This document shows positions 18,016 to 26,814 of a stretch of DNA of 64,000 bases, in pieces. Source of the DNA: Piscinibacter defluvii (GTDB taxonomy: Bacteria; Pseudomonadota; Gammaproteobacteria; Burkholderiales; Burkholderiaceae_C). The notes below the pieces were generated by a model, which saw nothing but the letters and a program-made list of their open reading frames with translations, made no database searches and was not told where the DNA came from. Location: contig NZ_RCHJ01000005.1 in assembly GCF_004011805.1 (NCBI RefSeq), positions 248,001 to 312,000 on the forward strand, in the 5' to 3' direction. Position 1 is the stretch's first letter; each line of letters begins with the position of its first letter. The position numbers and the translations under genes were made by a program.

Positions 18016-19896
18016 ATGCCCACCGACCCCGCACCCTCCGCCACGCTGCTTGCCGCGCTGCGCGACGAGCTGATGCGCCACGCCCCGTTCGCGCAGATGC
18101 CGCCGGCGCAGGTGGAGCAACTGCTCGGCGCCGCCCGCGAGGCCTACTACGCGCCCGACGAGCTGGTGCTCGGGCCCGAGAGCGGGCCGGTGGAGGAGCT
18201 GCTCGTGATCCGCAGCGGCCGCGTCACCGGGCGGCGCGGCGTGGCCGAGGCCGACGGCACGCTGCACTACGAGGCCGGCGACCTGTTCCCGGTCGGCGCG
18301 GCGCTCGGCGGGCGGGCCGTCACCGCCACCTACCGCGCCGACGGCGACCTGTTCTGCCTGCTGCTGCCGGCCCGGCGGGTGCAGGAGGTGGCGGCCGACT
18401 GCCCGCCGCTGGCCGAGTTCCTCAACCGCCGCGTCGCGCAGCTGCTCGAGCTGTCGCGTCGCGCACTGCAGAGCGGCGTCGCGGCCCGCGCGCTCGAGCA
18501 GCAGTCGCTCGAGGCGCCGCTGGCGAGCCTGGTGCGCCAGGCGCCGTTCAGCGTGGCGCCGGACACGCCGCTCGGGGAGGCGCTGATCGCAATGCACGAG
18601 CGGCGCATCGGCTCGGTGCTGGTGGCCGGGGCCGACGGCACGCCGCTGGGCATCCTGACCCGGCACGACGTGCTCGGCCGCGTCACCCTGCCGCAGCGGC
18701 CGCTGAGCACGCCGATCAGCGCGGTGATGAGCTCGCCGCTGCACCTGCTGCGCAGCAGCGACAGCGCGCAGGACGCGGCGCTGCTGATGTCGCGCCACGG
18801 CATCCGCCATGTGCCGGTGACCGACGGCACGCGGCTGGTGGGCCTGGTCTCGGAGCGCGATCTGTTCGCGCTGCAGCGCCTGTCGATCCAGCAGACCAGC
18901 GGGGCGCTGCAGCGTGCGCCGGACCTGGCCACGCTGCGCGCGCTGGCCGGCGACATCCGCCAGCTCGCGCGCAACCTGCTCGGCCAGGGCGTGCAGGCGC
19001 GCCAGCTGACCGAGCTGATCAGCCGGCTCAACGACCGGCTGACCGAACGCCTGGTCGAGCTGACGGCGCGCCGCCTCGGGCTCGACCTGCGGCGTGCCTG
19101 CTGGCTCGCCTTCGGCTCGGAAGGCCGCGGCGAGCAGACCATCGCCACCGACCAGGACAACGGCCTCGTGCTGGCGGACGACACCAGCGCCTCCGAGCGC
19201 GCCGCCTGGCTGGCGCTCGGCGACGAGGTCAACCAGGGCCTGGCGGACTGCGGCTACCCGCTGTGCGCCGGCGGCATCATGGCCGGCCGGCCGGCGTGCT
19301 GCCTGGACCAGACCGAGTGGGCCGCGCGATTCACCGACTGGATGGAACACGGCGCGCCGGAGGACCTGCTGGCCGCCAGCATCTTCTTCGACCTGCGGCC
19401 GCTGGCCGGCGAGGCCGCCTTGGCGGCGCCGCTGCGTGTGCTGGTCACGCGCGAGGCGGCGCGGCTGCCGCGCTTCCAGCACCAGCTGGCGCTCAATGCA
19501 CTCGCACGCCGGCCGCCGCTGAACTGGCGCGGCGCGCTGGAGGGCCGCAAGGTCGACGGCCGCGAGTGCATCGACCTGAAGCTTCAGGGCAGCGCGATCT
19601 TCGTCGACGCGGCGCGCCTGTTCGCGCTGGCCCACGGCGTCGAGGCCATCGGCACGCGTGCGCGCCTGGACGCCGCGGCGCTGGCGCTGGGCGTGCCGGC
19701 CCACGAAGGCGAGGCCTGGGCCGAGGCCTTCGAGATCCTGCAGACGCTGCGGCTGCGCGTGCAGCTGGCCGACGCAGCAGGCACCAACCTGGTGGCGCTG
19801 GAGTCGCTCAACGACATCGACCGGCGCATGCTGAAGGAGGCCCTGCGCGTGGCCCGCCAGCTGCAGCAGCGCCTGACGCTGGACTACGCGCGGTGA
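18016..19896 (+). CDS. cNMP-binding / CBS pair / DUF294 nucleotidyltransferase-like protein
   Basis: A 626-residue cytosolic regulatory protein. The order is a cyclic-nucleotide-binding-like domain (about 15-140), two CBS domains (about 170-295), a DUF294 nucleotidyltransferase-like domain with GSEGRGEQ (G367, S368) and the acidic pair D379/D381, and a DUF294 C-terminal domain (about 480-625). The family occurs next to SSS symporters and DnaQ-like exonucleases in many proteobacteria. Here the symporter precedes it and the exonuclease overlaps it. The acidic pair suggests nucleotidyl transfer, and the CBS domains suggest adenylate sensing. No function is established. Confidence 0.92.
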   Translation: MPTDPAPSATLLAALRDELMRHAPFAQMPPAQVEQLLGAAREAYYAPDELVLGPESGPVEELLVIRSGRVTGRRGVAEADGTLHYEAGDLFPVGAALGGRAVTATYRADGDLFCLLLPARRVQEVAADCPPLAEFLNRRVAQLLELSRRALQSGVAARALEQQSLEAPLASLVRQAPFSVAPDTPLGEALIAMHERRIGSVLVAGADGTPLGILTRHDVLGRVTLPQRPLSTPISAVMSSPLHLLRSSDSAQDAALLMSRHGIRHVPVTDGTRLVGLVSERDLFALQRLSIQQTSGALQRAPDLATLRALAGDIRQLARNLLGQGVQARQLTELISRLNDRLTERLVELTARRLGLDLRRACWLAFGSEGRGEQTIATDQDNGLVLADDTSASERAAWLALGDEVNQGLADCGYPLCAGGIMAGRPACCLDQTEWAARFTDWMEHGAPEDLLAASIFFDLRPLAGEAALAAPLRVLVTREAARLPRFQHQLALNALARRPPLNWRGALEGRKVDGRECIDLKLQGSAIFVDAARLFALAHGVEAIGTRARLDAAALALGVPAHEGEAWAEAFEILQTLRLRVQLADAAGTNLVALESLNDIDRRMLKEALRVARQLQQRLTLDYAR

Positions 19897-20522
19897 GCTG
19901 GTGGACGCGCCCGGCGCCGCCCGACGCCCGGCGCTGGGTGGTGCTGGATGTGGAGGCGAGCGGGCTGGACCCGCGCCGCGACCGGCTGCTGGCCATCGGC
20001 GCCGTGGCCGTCTGCCCGGCGGCCGAGGCACCGCGCATCCTGCTGGCCGACAGCCACGAGGTGGTGCTGCGCCAGCCCGAGGCCCCGGCCGACAAGGCCA
20101 ACGTGCTGGTGCACGGCGTCGGCGTCGGCGCCCAGCGCGCCGGCATGGCGCCGGCCGAGGCCCTGGCGGGATTCGAGCGCTGGGTCGGCACGGCGCCGGT
20201 GCTGGCCTACCACGCCGGCTACGACCGCACGCTGATCGACCGCGCGATGCGCGCCGCGCTCGGCCGCCGGCTGGCGCGGCCCTGGCTGGACCTGGCCGCG
20301 CTGCTGGCGCTGCTGCACCCGCAGCAGGGCGAGCGGGCGCTGGACGATTGGCTGGCGCACTACGGCCTGCACTGCGTGGCGCGCCACCGGGCGGCGGGCG
20401 ATGCGCTGGTCACGGCCGAACTGCTGCTGCGCCTGTGGCCCGAGCTGCGCGCGCGGCGCCTGGCGACCGACTGGGACATGCTGGCCCGGGCGGCCGGCTC
20501 GCTGCGCTGGCTCGGACGCTGA
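19893..20522 (+). CDS. DnaQ-like 3'-5' exonuclease (DEDDh)
   Basis: A 209-residue exonuclease of the DnaQ/RNase T superfamily. The GTG start at 19893 overlaps the upstream TGA by 3 nt and leads quickly into the first motif. Catalytic residues are all visible: D19 and E21 (LDVEASG), D111 (YHAGYD), and H165 with D170 (RHRAAGD), so it is of the DEDDh type. It is separate from the polymerase III epsilon subunit. Translational coupling to the CBS/DUF294 protein suggests a shared nucleotide-sensing or nucleic-acid turnover role, which is inference. Confidence 0.92.
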   Translation: MSWWTRPAPPDARRWVVLDVEASGLDPRRDRLLAIGAVAVCPAAEAPRILLADSHEVVLRQPEAPADKANVLVHGVGVGAQRAGMAPAEALAGFERWVGTAPVLAYHAGYDRTLIDRAMRAALGRRLARPWLDLAALLALLHPQQGERALDDWLAHYGLHCVARHRAAGDALVTAELLLRLWPELRARRLATDWDMLARAAGSLRWLGR

Positions 20523-20525
20523 GCC

Positions 20526-21011
20526 TCAGGCGGCGGGCTTGAGGAAGCGGGTGGCGAAGCTGGCGGCCGCGCCGCCGCCGCGCGCGTTGGCGATGTACTG
20601 CACGGCCCGCTCCAGCCCCGCGCGCAACTGGTCCTCGTCGGTGGCGCGCTCCAGGCGCAGCGCCAGCGACTCGGCCTCCGGCCCGAGCAGGTCGTTGAGG
20701 GCGCGCACCGCGTCGCGGCGCAGCGTGGCCAGGTCCGCTGCAGACAGCCCGGCGGGGGCGGCCGCCGGCTCCGGCTCGAGCTCGGCCGGCCGGGACGAAC
20801 GCGCGGACTTGCCGGCCACCGCGGCGATCAGCTGCGCCTCGAGCAGGGCCTGCAGCGTCTCGTCGGCGTTCTGGATCAGGCGCGCCAGTTCGTCCTCGTC
20901 GCGCTTCCCGTCCACCAGGATGAGCGCCGAACGCAGGCGTGGCGAGAGCCGGCGCTCGCGCGTGGCGATCTCGTGCAGGCCCAACGGCGTCTTGGCGTAG
21001 ATGATGGACAT
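20526..21011 (-). CDS. Conserved hypothetical protein
   Basis: A 161-residue protein. The N-terminal 60 residues (KTPLGLHEIATRERRLSPRLRSALILVDG) resemble a short helical segment common in Burkholderiales hypothetical proteins. An Ala/Pro/Glu linker and a helical C-terminal domain (about 95-150) follow. No signal peptide, membrane helix or catalytic motif is visible. It converges with the exonuclease gene with 3 nt between stops. No function can be assigned. Confidence 0.75.
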   Translation of the reverse strand: MSIIYAKTPLGLHEIATRERRLSPRLRSALILVDGKRDEDELARLIQNADETLQALLEAQLIAAVAGKSARSSRPAELEPEPAAAPAGLSAADLATLRRDAVRALNDLLGPEAESLALRLERATDEDQLRAGLERAVQYIANARGGGAAASFATRFLKPAA

Positions 21012-21129
21012 GTGGTCAGTCGGAGCGCGCGAAGCTTACTGCGATCTGACCCTCGTGCGCACAAGAAGCAACATCCGCCGCCACCGGTGTCAAAAAGCAC
21101 CGGAATTGGCCACCACGGGCTGGCCAGGG

Positions 21130-21510
21130 CTAAAGATCGATGGTCCAGCGGTGGCCGCAGTGCCGGCAGCGCACCCCCAGCCGGCTGCCGCCGGCCTGCT
21201 CGTCGAGCAGGTCCCACTTGGCGTAGGTCTCGCAGCTGTCGCACACCGCCTGGTCGGCCACGTACTCGGCATGGTTCAGCAGGTAGAGGTAGCGCCGCAG
21301 CGAGACCACGCCGATTACCGCGCTGGCGGCGGCGGCCAGCAGCACCTCGAGCTGATCGCGCAGCGGCAGCCGCACCGTGTAGACCTCCGCGCTGGCCAGC
21401 AGCCCGAGCGTCGCGAGCAGCAGCAGCACCAGGTTCGCGTGGCTGCTGAGCAGCTCGCGCTCGTACCACTTGCGGAACCCGAGCTTGCGGATCTTGCCGG
21501 CGGCGCCCAC
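21130..21510 (-). CDS. Membrane protein with C-terminal zinc ribbon
   Basis: A 126-residue protein started at the GTG at 21510, which has GGAGG 7 nt upstream; no ATG is available in this frame nearby. Two membrane helices (about 25-43 and 53-72) are followed by a short soluble tail with two CxxC knuckles (CDSC and CRHC), typical of a zinc ribbon. The function is unknown. The downstream gap to 21011 is A/T richer but shows no gene. Confidence 0.75.
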   Translation of the reverse strand: MGAAGKIRKLGFRKWYERELLSSHANLVLLLLATLGLLASAEVYTVRLPLRDQLEVLLAAAASAVIGVVSLRRYLYLLNHAEYVADQAVCDSCETYAKWDLLDEQAGGSRLGVRCRHCGHRWTIDL

Positions 21511-21545
21511 CTGCGGCCTCCGTGAACTGCTGAAGCGCAGCCATC

Positions 21546-22457
21546 CTAGCGCAGGAAGGCCTCCAGGCGCTCGGCCAGGGCTTCGGGCTGATCGTGGTGC
21601 AGCATGTGACCGGCCGGCGACAGCGCGCAGCGCTCGACCCGGGGCACCACGGCCAGGCGCTCCTCGAACTCGGCGCGCGGGTAGCGGTGGCCCCACCACT
21701 TGGCGACGTCGGTCCGGTCGCCCTCCACCCACAGCAGCGGTGCGGTGATGCGCTTCCAGCAGGCCAGCACCTCCTCGACCCGGTAGAGCACCGGGTTGAT
21801 GCGCTTGTGGGCCGGGTCGGCGCGCAGTGCGTAGCCGCCCCCGGGCAGCGGCGCCGCCCAGTGCGTGGCCAGCCAGGCCGCCTTGTCCTCGGCCAGCAGC
21901 GGGTTGGTCTCGCGCAGCCGCGCGGCCACGGCGGCCAGGTCGTCGTAGGGCTTCAGGCGTGCCGGCTCGCGCAGCTGGTCGAGCCACTTCTCGTACTGGC
22001 GCGGCGCCAGCTCGCTCGGCACGCGCGGCATGCCGAAGCCCTCCAGGTTGACCAGCCGGCGCACGCGCTGCGCTCGCACGCCGGCGTACAGCATCGCCAC
22101 GTTGCCGCCCATGCTGTGGCCGAGCAGGTCGACCACGCGGCCGGCCAGGCCGAGTTCGGCGCAGTCGAGCAGGGCGTCGAGGTCGGCCAGGTAGTCGGGA
22201 AACCAGTAGCCGTCACCGCCGCCCGGGTCGGTCTGGCCGAAGCCGCGCCAGTCGAACGCGAGCACGTGGCGCTCCTCGGCGAAGGCATCGACCACGAACT
22301 GGAACGACGCGCCCACGTCCATCCAGCCGTGCGCCATCACCAGCGGCACGCGCCCGGGCGCCGGCTCGCCCCATTCGAGCACATGGTGGCGCAGCCCGCG
22401 CAGGGCGACGAAGCGGGAACGCGCGGCGCGGCGCGGCAGGTAGACGCTCGGGTTCAT
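21546..22457 (-). CDS. Alpha/beta hydrolase
   Basis: A 303-residue alpha/beta hydrolase. The ATG at 22457 avoids an Arg-rich extension. Motifs: oxyanion-region HGWMDVG, nucleophile elbow GHSMGGN, acid in the VEGDRTD segment, and catalytic His in SPAGHMLHHDQPE near the C-terminus. The architecture is like epoxide hydrolases, haloalkane dehalogenases and serine esterases; substrate unknown. It is divergent from the GNAT gene with only 40 nt between starts, so the promoters must overlap. Confidence 0.92.
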   Translation of the reverse strand: MNPSVYLPRRAARSRFVALRGLRHHVLEWGEPAPGRVPLVMAHGWMDVGASFQFVVDAFAEERHVLAFDWRGFGQTDPGGGDGYWFPDYLADLDALLDCAELGLAGRVVDLLGHSMGGNVAMLYAGVRAQRVRRLVNLEGFGMPRVPSELAPRQYEKWLDQLREPARLKPYDDLAAVAARLRETNPLLAEDKAAWLATHWAAPLPGGGYALRADPAHKRINPVLYRVEEVLACWKRITAPLLWVEGDRTDVAKWWGHRYPRAEFEERLAVVPRVERCALSPAGHMLHHDQPEALAERLEAFLR

Positions 22458-22497
22458 GCCCGGCACTGTACGGCGGCGGCGCCGGCAGAATCGGCGC

Positions 22498-22986
22498 ATG
22501 CACGACTACACGATCCGCCCTGCCGAGCCGCGCGACCTGGAGGCCGTGGTCGGCCTGATCGCCGAGCTGGCCGAGTTCGAGCAGCTCACCCACCTGCTGC
22601 AGGTCACGCCGCAGACGCTGCACCCGCACCTGTTCGGCCCGCGCCCGGTGGCCGAGGCGCTGGTGGCGGAGCCCGCGGCCGGCGGCGCGCCGGTCGGCTT
22701 CGCGCTCTTCTTCACCAACTTCTCCACCTTCCTGGCCCGGCCCGGGCTGTACCTCGAGGACCTGTACGTGCAGCCCGCGCACCGCGGCAGCGGCCTCGGC
22801 CGCGCGCTGCTCGAGCACCTGGGCCGGCTGGCGGTGGAACGCGGCTGCGGCCGCTTCGAGTGGAGCGTGCTCGACTGGAACGAAAACGCGATCCGCTTCT
22901 ACGAGAAGATGGGCGCCACGGTGATGCCGGACTGGCGCATCTGCCGCGTCACCGGCGAGGCACTGCGACGCTTCGCGCCGTCATGA
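22498..22986 (+). CDS. GNAT family N-acetyltransferase
   Basis: A 162-residue acetyltransferase. The acetyl-CoA pyrophosphate-binding motif A is seen as LYVQPAHRGSGLGRALLEHL (about residues 86-105), and the later motif B region is DWNENAIRFYEKMGA. It resembles diamine or small-molecule N-acetyltransferases of the same length. Its stop overlaps the acyl-CoA synthetase start (ATGA), so it heads a coupled series. The acceptor amine cannot be told. Confidence 0.92.
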   Translation: MHDYTIRPAEPRDLEAVVGLIAELAEFEQLTHLLQVTPQTLHPHLFGPRPVAEALVAEPAAGGAPVGFALFFTNFSTFLARPGLYLEDLYVQPAHRGSGLGRALLEHLGRLAVERGCGRFEWSVLDWNENAIRFYEKMGATVMPDWRICRVTGEALRRFAPS

Positions 22987-24695
22987 GCCACGACCGGCTG
23001 CACGGCACGTTCCGCTGGCAGGTGCCGGCGGACTTCAACATCGCGCAGGCCTGCTGCGGCCGCTGGGCGCGCGACACGCCGCAGGCGGTGGCGATCCGCT
23101 GGGAGCACGAGGACGGCCGCCGCGCGCTGTTCACCTACGCCGACCTGCAGGCCGCCGCGAACCGCCTGGCGCATGCGCTGCGTCGGCTCGGCGTGCGGCG
23201 CGGCGACCGTGTCGCCGTGGTGATGCCGCAGCGCTTCGAGACCGCGGTGGCCGACCTCGCCGTCTGGCAGCTCGGCGCGGTGGCGATGCCGCTGTCGATG
23301 CTGTTCGGGCCGGAGGCGCTCGAGTACCGCCTGAACCACGCCGAGGCCGCGGTGGCGATCGTCGACGAGAGCGCGATCGCCAACCTGTGCGCCGCCCGAC
23401 CGCACTGCCCGGGCCTGGCCCACGTGATCGCGGTGGGCGAGGCGGCCGGGCAGGGCGACCACGACTGGGACGCGCTGCTCGCGCCCGAGAGCGCGCCGTT
23501 CGAGGCCGAGCGCACCAAGGCCGACGACGCGGCCGTGCTGATCTACACCAGCGGCACCACCGGCCCGCCCAAGGGTGCGCTGATCCCGCACCGCGCGCTG
23601 ATCGGCAACCTCACCGGCTTCGTCTGCAGCCAGAACTGGTTCCCGCAGCCCGGCGACGTCTTCTGGAGCCCGGCCGACTGGGCCTGGACCGGCGGGCTGA
23701 TGGACGCGCTGCTGCCCACGCTGTACTTCGGCCGCGAGATCGTGGCGTACCAGGGCCGCTTCCAGCCCGAGCGGGCCTTCGAGCTGATCGAGCGGCACCG
23801 TGTCACCAACACCTTCCTGTTCCCGACCGCGCTGAAGGCGATGATGAAGGCCGTGCCGACGCCGCGCGAGCGCTACCGCCTGCCGCTGCGCGCCATCATG
23901 AGCGCGGGCGAGGCGGTCGGTGACGCGGTGTTCGCCTGGTGCCGCGACGCGCTCGGCGTGACGGTCAACGAGATGTTCGGCCAGACCGAGATCAACTACG
24001 TCGTGGGCAACTGCGGCGAGTACCGCGACGCGCGCGGCCGGGTGCATGCCGGCTGGCCGGCGCGCCCCGGCAGCATGGGCCGCGCCTACCCGGGCCACCG
24101 CGTCGCGGTGATCGACGACGACGGCCACGAATGCCCGCGCGGCACGCCCGGCGACGTGGCGGTGCACCGGCGCGACATCCACGGACAGCCCGACCCGGTG
24201 TTCTTCCTCGGCTACTGGAAGAACGAGGACGCCACGCGCGCCAAGTTCACCGGCGACCCGGCCGACTCGTGGTGCCGCACCGGCGACACCGCCGTGATGG
24301 ACGCGGAAGGCTGGCTCTGGTACCAGGGCCGCAGCGACGACGTGTTCAAGGCGGCCGGCTACCGCATCGGCCCGAGCGAGGTGGAGAACTGCCTGGTCAA
24401 GCACCCGGCGGTGGCCAACGCCGCGGTGGTGCCCAAGCCGGACCGCGAGCGCGGCGCCGTCGTGAAGGCCTACGTGGTGCTCGCCCCCGGCGTGGCGAGG
24501 AGCGAGCAGCTCGTCGCGCAGCTGCAGCAGCATGTGCGCGGCAAGCTGGCACCCTACGAGTACCCGAAGGAGATCGAGTTCATCGACGCGCTGCCCATGA
24601 CCACCACCGGCAAGGTGCAACGCCGCGTGCTGCGGCTGCGCGAGGAGGAGCGCGCCGCGCAAGGAGAACGGGATGAGCGAAGCGGTCCTGCGTGA
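22983..24695 (+). CDS. Acyl-CoA synthetase (AMP-binding family)
   Basis: A 570-residue adenylate-forming enzyme that activates a carboxylic acid to acyl-AMP and then acyl-CoA. Motifs: P-loop-like LIYTSGTTGPPKGALIPH, EMFGQTEINYVVGNC, the hinge region RSDDVFKAAGYRIGPSEVEN and the C-terminal TTGKVQRR lysine. It is of the medium/short-chain acyl type (AcsM-like). The ATG at 22983 overlaps the GNAT stop, and its own end overlaps the questin-oxidase-like gene by 23 nt. The acid activated is unknown. Confidence 0.93.
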   Translation: MSHDRLHGTFRWQVPADFNIAQACCGRWARDTPQAVAIRWEHEDGRRALFTYADLQAAANRLAHALRRLGVRRGDRVAVVMPQRFETAVADLAVWQLGAVAMPLSMLFGPEALEYRLNHAEAAVAIVDESAIANLCAARPHCPGLAHVIAVGEAAGQGDHDWDALLAPESAPFEAERTKADDAAVLIYTSGTTGPPKGALIPHRALIGNLTGFVCSQNWFPQPGDVFWSPADWAWTGGLMDALLPTLYFGREIVAYQGRFQPERAFELIERHRVTNTFLFPTALKAMMKAVPTPRERYRLPLRAIMSAGEAVGDAVFAWCRDALGVTVNEMFGQTEINYVVGNCGEYRDARGRVHAGWPARPGSMGRAYPGHRVAVIDDDGHECPRGTPGDVAVHRRDIHGQPDPVFFLGYWKNEDATRAKFTGDPADSWCRTGDTAVMDAEGWLWYQGRSDDVFKAAGYRIGPSEVENCLVKHPAVANAAVVPKPDRERGAVVKAYVVLAPGVARSEQLVAQLQQHVRGKLAPYEYPKEIEFIDALPMTTTGKVQRRVLRLREEERAAQGERDERSGPA

Positions 24696-25665
24696 GCTGC
24701 TGGACACCGGGCGCCGCTACGCGCCCGAGTACACCGGCGCGCTGAGCAACCACCTGCCGATGGCGCTGGTCGCGCTGCATCGCCTCGGCGCGGACGGCGA
24801 GCGGCTGCGGGTCTTCTTCGACGACTACGCCCGCCGCCTCTCGCTCGTCGCCCAGGCCGCGGCGCCCGACACCGACTGGCGCGCCGCGCTCGGCCGCTTC
24901 GGCCCCGCGCGTGCCTTCGCCGACCTGCAGGCCGGCTTCGACGCGCAGCTGCGCTCGCGCGGCCGTGCCGCGCTGCTGCACGAGGTGCTGCCGGTGCTGA
25001 TGGAGGGCATCGGCGCGGCGGCCTTCCACGGCCTGATCCGCACGGCCTACGCGCTCGATGCCGGCCACGACGGCGAGCTCGCCTCGGGCCTGGCCTACTG
25101 GACGCTGCGCCACCTGCCGCTGCCGGCACCGCCGGCCGCCGTGCCGGTGCAGGCCGACCCGGCGCGCTGGCTGGAAGCGCTGAACGCCGAGATCGTCGTG
25201 CGCATCGAGGGCGGCCTGATCTTCGAGCGCATGCGCACCGCGGCGCGCCAGGTCGGCTTCGAGCGCCATGCGAATGCCCTGGTGATCGATGCCGGCACGC
25301 TGCAGCGCCTGGCCGAGCTGGCCGCGCGCACCTATGCGGCCACGCGTGACTTCACCGTGCTGCACCTCGTCACCAGCGCGCACGCGCTGCGCATCCTGCT
25401 GCCGCACCTGCCCGACGAGGCCGCGCGTGCGGCTGCGCTGCAGGCCTACGCACGCGCCTATGCGGCCGGCGTGGTGGCCAGCGGCGCGGCGCTGGGCGCG
25501 GCTGAGCCGCACGATGCCGGGCTGTCGTGGACCGAACTCGAGGAGCGCGCGCGGCGCTCGGCCGACGACCATGTGATCAAGCTCGTCTACAGCGCGCGCG
25601 AGGAGGCGCGCGCCTGCGGCAGCGACGCGCACCGGCGCGCCGCGCAGCGGGCCGTGGGCGCCTGA
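24673..25665 (+). CDS. Questin oxidase-like (DUF4243) protein
   Basis: A 330-residue protein of the questin oxidase-like family, named for a fungal enzyme that cleaves an anthraquinone ring. Recognisable parts are the YTGALSNHLPMALVALHRLGA block near the N-terminus, the AAAFHGLIRTAYALDAG histidine block at about 115-130, and a late HLVTSAHALR segment. The start lies 23 nt inside the end of the acyl-CoA synthetase gene, a tight coupling. Bacterial members have no established substrate. A Baeyer-Villiger-type oxygenation is inferred from family naming only. Confidence 0.8.
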   Translation: MSEAVLRELLDTGRRYAPEYTGALSNHLPMALVALHRLGADGERLRVFFDDYARRLSLVAQAAAPDTDWRAALGRFGPARAFADLQAGFDAQLRSRGRAALLHEVLPVLMEGIGAAAFHGLIRTAYALDAGHDGELASGLAYWTLRHLPLPAPPAAVPVQADPARWLEALNAEIVVRIEGGLIFERMRTAARQVGFERHANALVIDAGTLQRLAELAARTYAATRDFTVLHLVTSAHALRILLPHLPDEAARAAALQAYARAYAAGVVASGAALGAAEPHDAGLSWTELEERARRSADDHVIKLVYSAREEARACGSDAHRRAAQRAVGA

Positions 25666-25674
25666 GGAGGACCC

Positions 25675-26778
25675 GTGACGAGCCTGCAGACGATCGACCT
25701 GCTGCTGCGCGGCGCCGCGCTGCCGCTGCTGGCCGCCTGCGCCTGGCTGCTCGCCACGCAGCGGCGCGGCGACCACCTCGGCGCGGTCGGGGCGGCGTTC
25801 ATGCTCGCGGTGGCCGCGTTCGTGCTCACCTCGTCCGCACCGGTGGCACGTGTGCTGGGGGTGCTGGCCGTGCCGCTGGCGGCGCTGTGCGTCGCCAAGC
25901 CGGTGCTGTTCGCGCTGTTCGCACGCGGCCTGTTCGACGACGGGTTGCGCCTGCGCGTGGCGCACCTCGTGCTGCTCGCGGCCGCCGCCGGCGCCGGCTT
26001 GTGGCACGAGAACGTCTACCGGCCCGAGGTCTGGGCCGGGCGCGCGGGCGCGGCCGCGCACGCGGCGGCGGCGCTCTACCATGCGGCGATCGCCACCGGC
26101 ATCGGCGCGACGCTGCTGCACGTCCTGCTCGAGCGCCGCAGCGACCTGGTCGAGCCGCGTCGGCGCCTGCGGGCGGTGTTCGTCGCGGTGGCGGGGGGCT
26201 ACCTCGTGCTGGTCGCCGCGGTACAGCTCGCGGTGCTGTGGGCCGCGCAGGGCGCCACGCCCGCGGCACTCGTGCTCGCCAACGATGCGCTGATCGTGCT
26301 CGGCGCGCTGCTCGCCTGCGCGTGGCTGCTGCGCGCCGGTCCGCTGGTCGCCGGGCGCGCCGGCACCACAGCGTCCGCGGCGCCGGACCCGGCGCTCGAG
26401 CGGCTGCGTGCGCACCTTCTCCGCGAGCCCGAGTGGTTCCGCGAGCCCGGCCTCAGCGTGGCGGCCTTCGCCGAACGGCTGGGCCTGCACGAGTACCAGC
26501 TGCGCCGCGCGATCAACCAGGGCCTCGGCCAGCGCAACTTCAACCAGTTCGTCAACGCGCACCGCATCGCGTGGGCCTGCGAGCGGCTGCGCGCCGTGCC
26601 GGGCGAGGCGGTGCTCGAGGTCGCGCATGCCGCCGGCTTCGCGTCGCTCGGCCCGTTCAACCGCGAGTTCCGCGCCCGCACCGGCCTGACGCCGAGCGCG
26701 TTCCGCCGCGCCGGCTCGACGATTCCGGAATCGGCCGGCCCGGTTGCGGAATCGGCAAGACCGCAGCACGGCACCTGA
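25675..26778 (+). CDS. Membrane-anchored AraC family regulator
   Basis: A 367-residue protein with a GTG start preceded by GAGGA. Residues 1-230 are very hydrophobic, with about six membrane helices. Residues 245-350 form an AraC DNA-binding domain with two helix-turn-helix units (LSVAAFAERLGLHEYQLRRAI and VLEVAHAAGFASLGPFNREF). DNA binding by a membrane-bound regulator suggests direct sensing at the membrane. The downstream gene encodes a secreted PDZ/hydrolase, a pairing that suggests that gene is the target. The C-terminal tail (STIPESAGPVAESARP) is low in structure. Confidence 0.9.
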   Translation: MTSLQTIDLLLRGAALPLLAACAWLLATQRRGDHLGAVGAAFMLAVAAFVLTSSAPVARVLGVLAVPLAALCVAKPVLFALFARGLFDDGLRLRVAHLVLLAAAAGAGLWHENVYRPEVWAGRAGAAAHAAAALYHAAIATGIGATLLHVLLERRSDLVEPRRRLRAVFVAVAGGYLVLVAAVQLAVLWAAQGATPAALVLANDALIVLGALLACAWLLRAGPLVAGRAGTTASAAPDPALERLRAHLLREPEWFREPGLSVAAFAERLGLHEYQLRRAINQGLGQRNFNQFVNAHRIAWACERLRAVPGEAVLEVAHAAGFASLGPFNREFRARTGLTPSAFRRAGSTIPESAGPVAESARPQHGT

Positions 26779-26814
26779 GCCAGGCTCGCCCCGGGATCCA
26801 CGCCGGGAGTCGAG

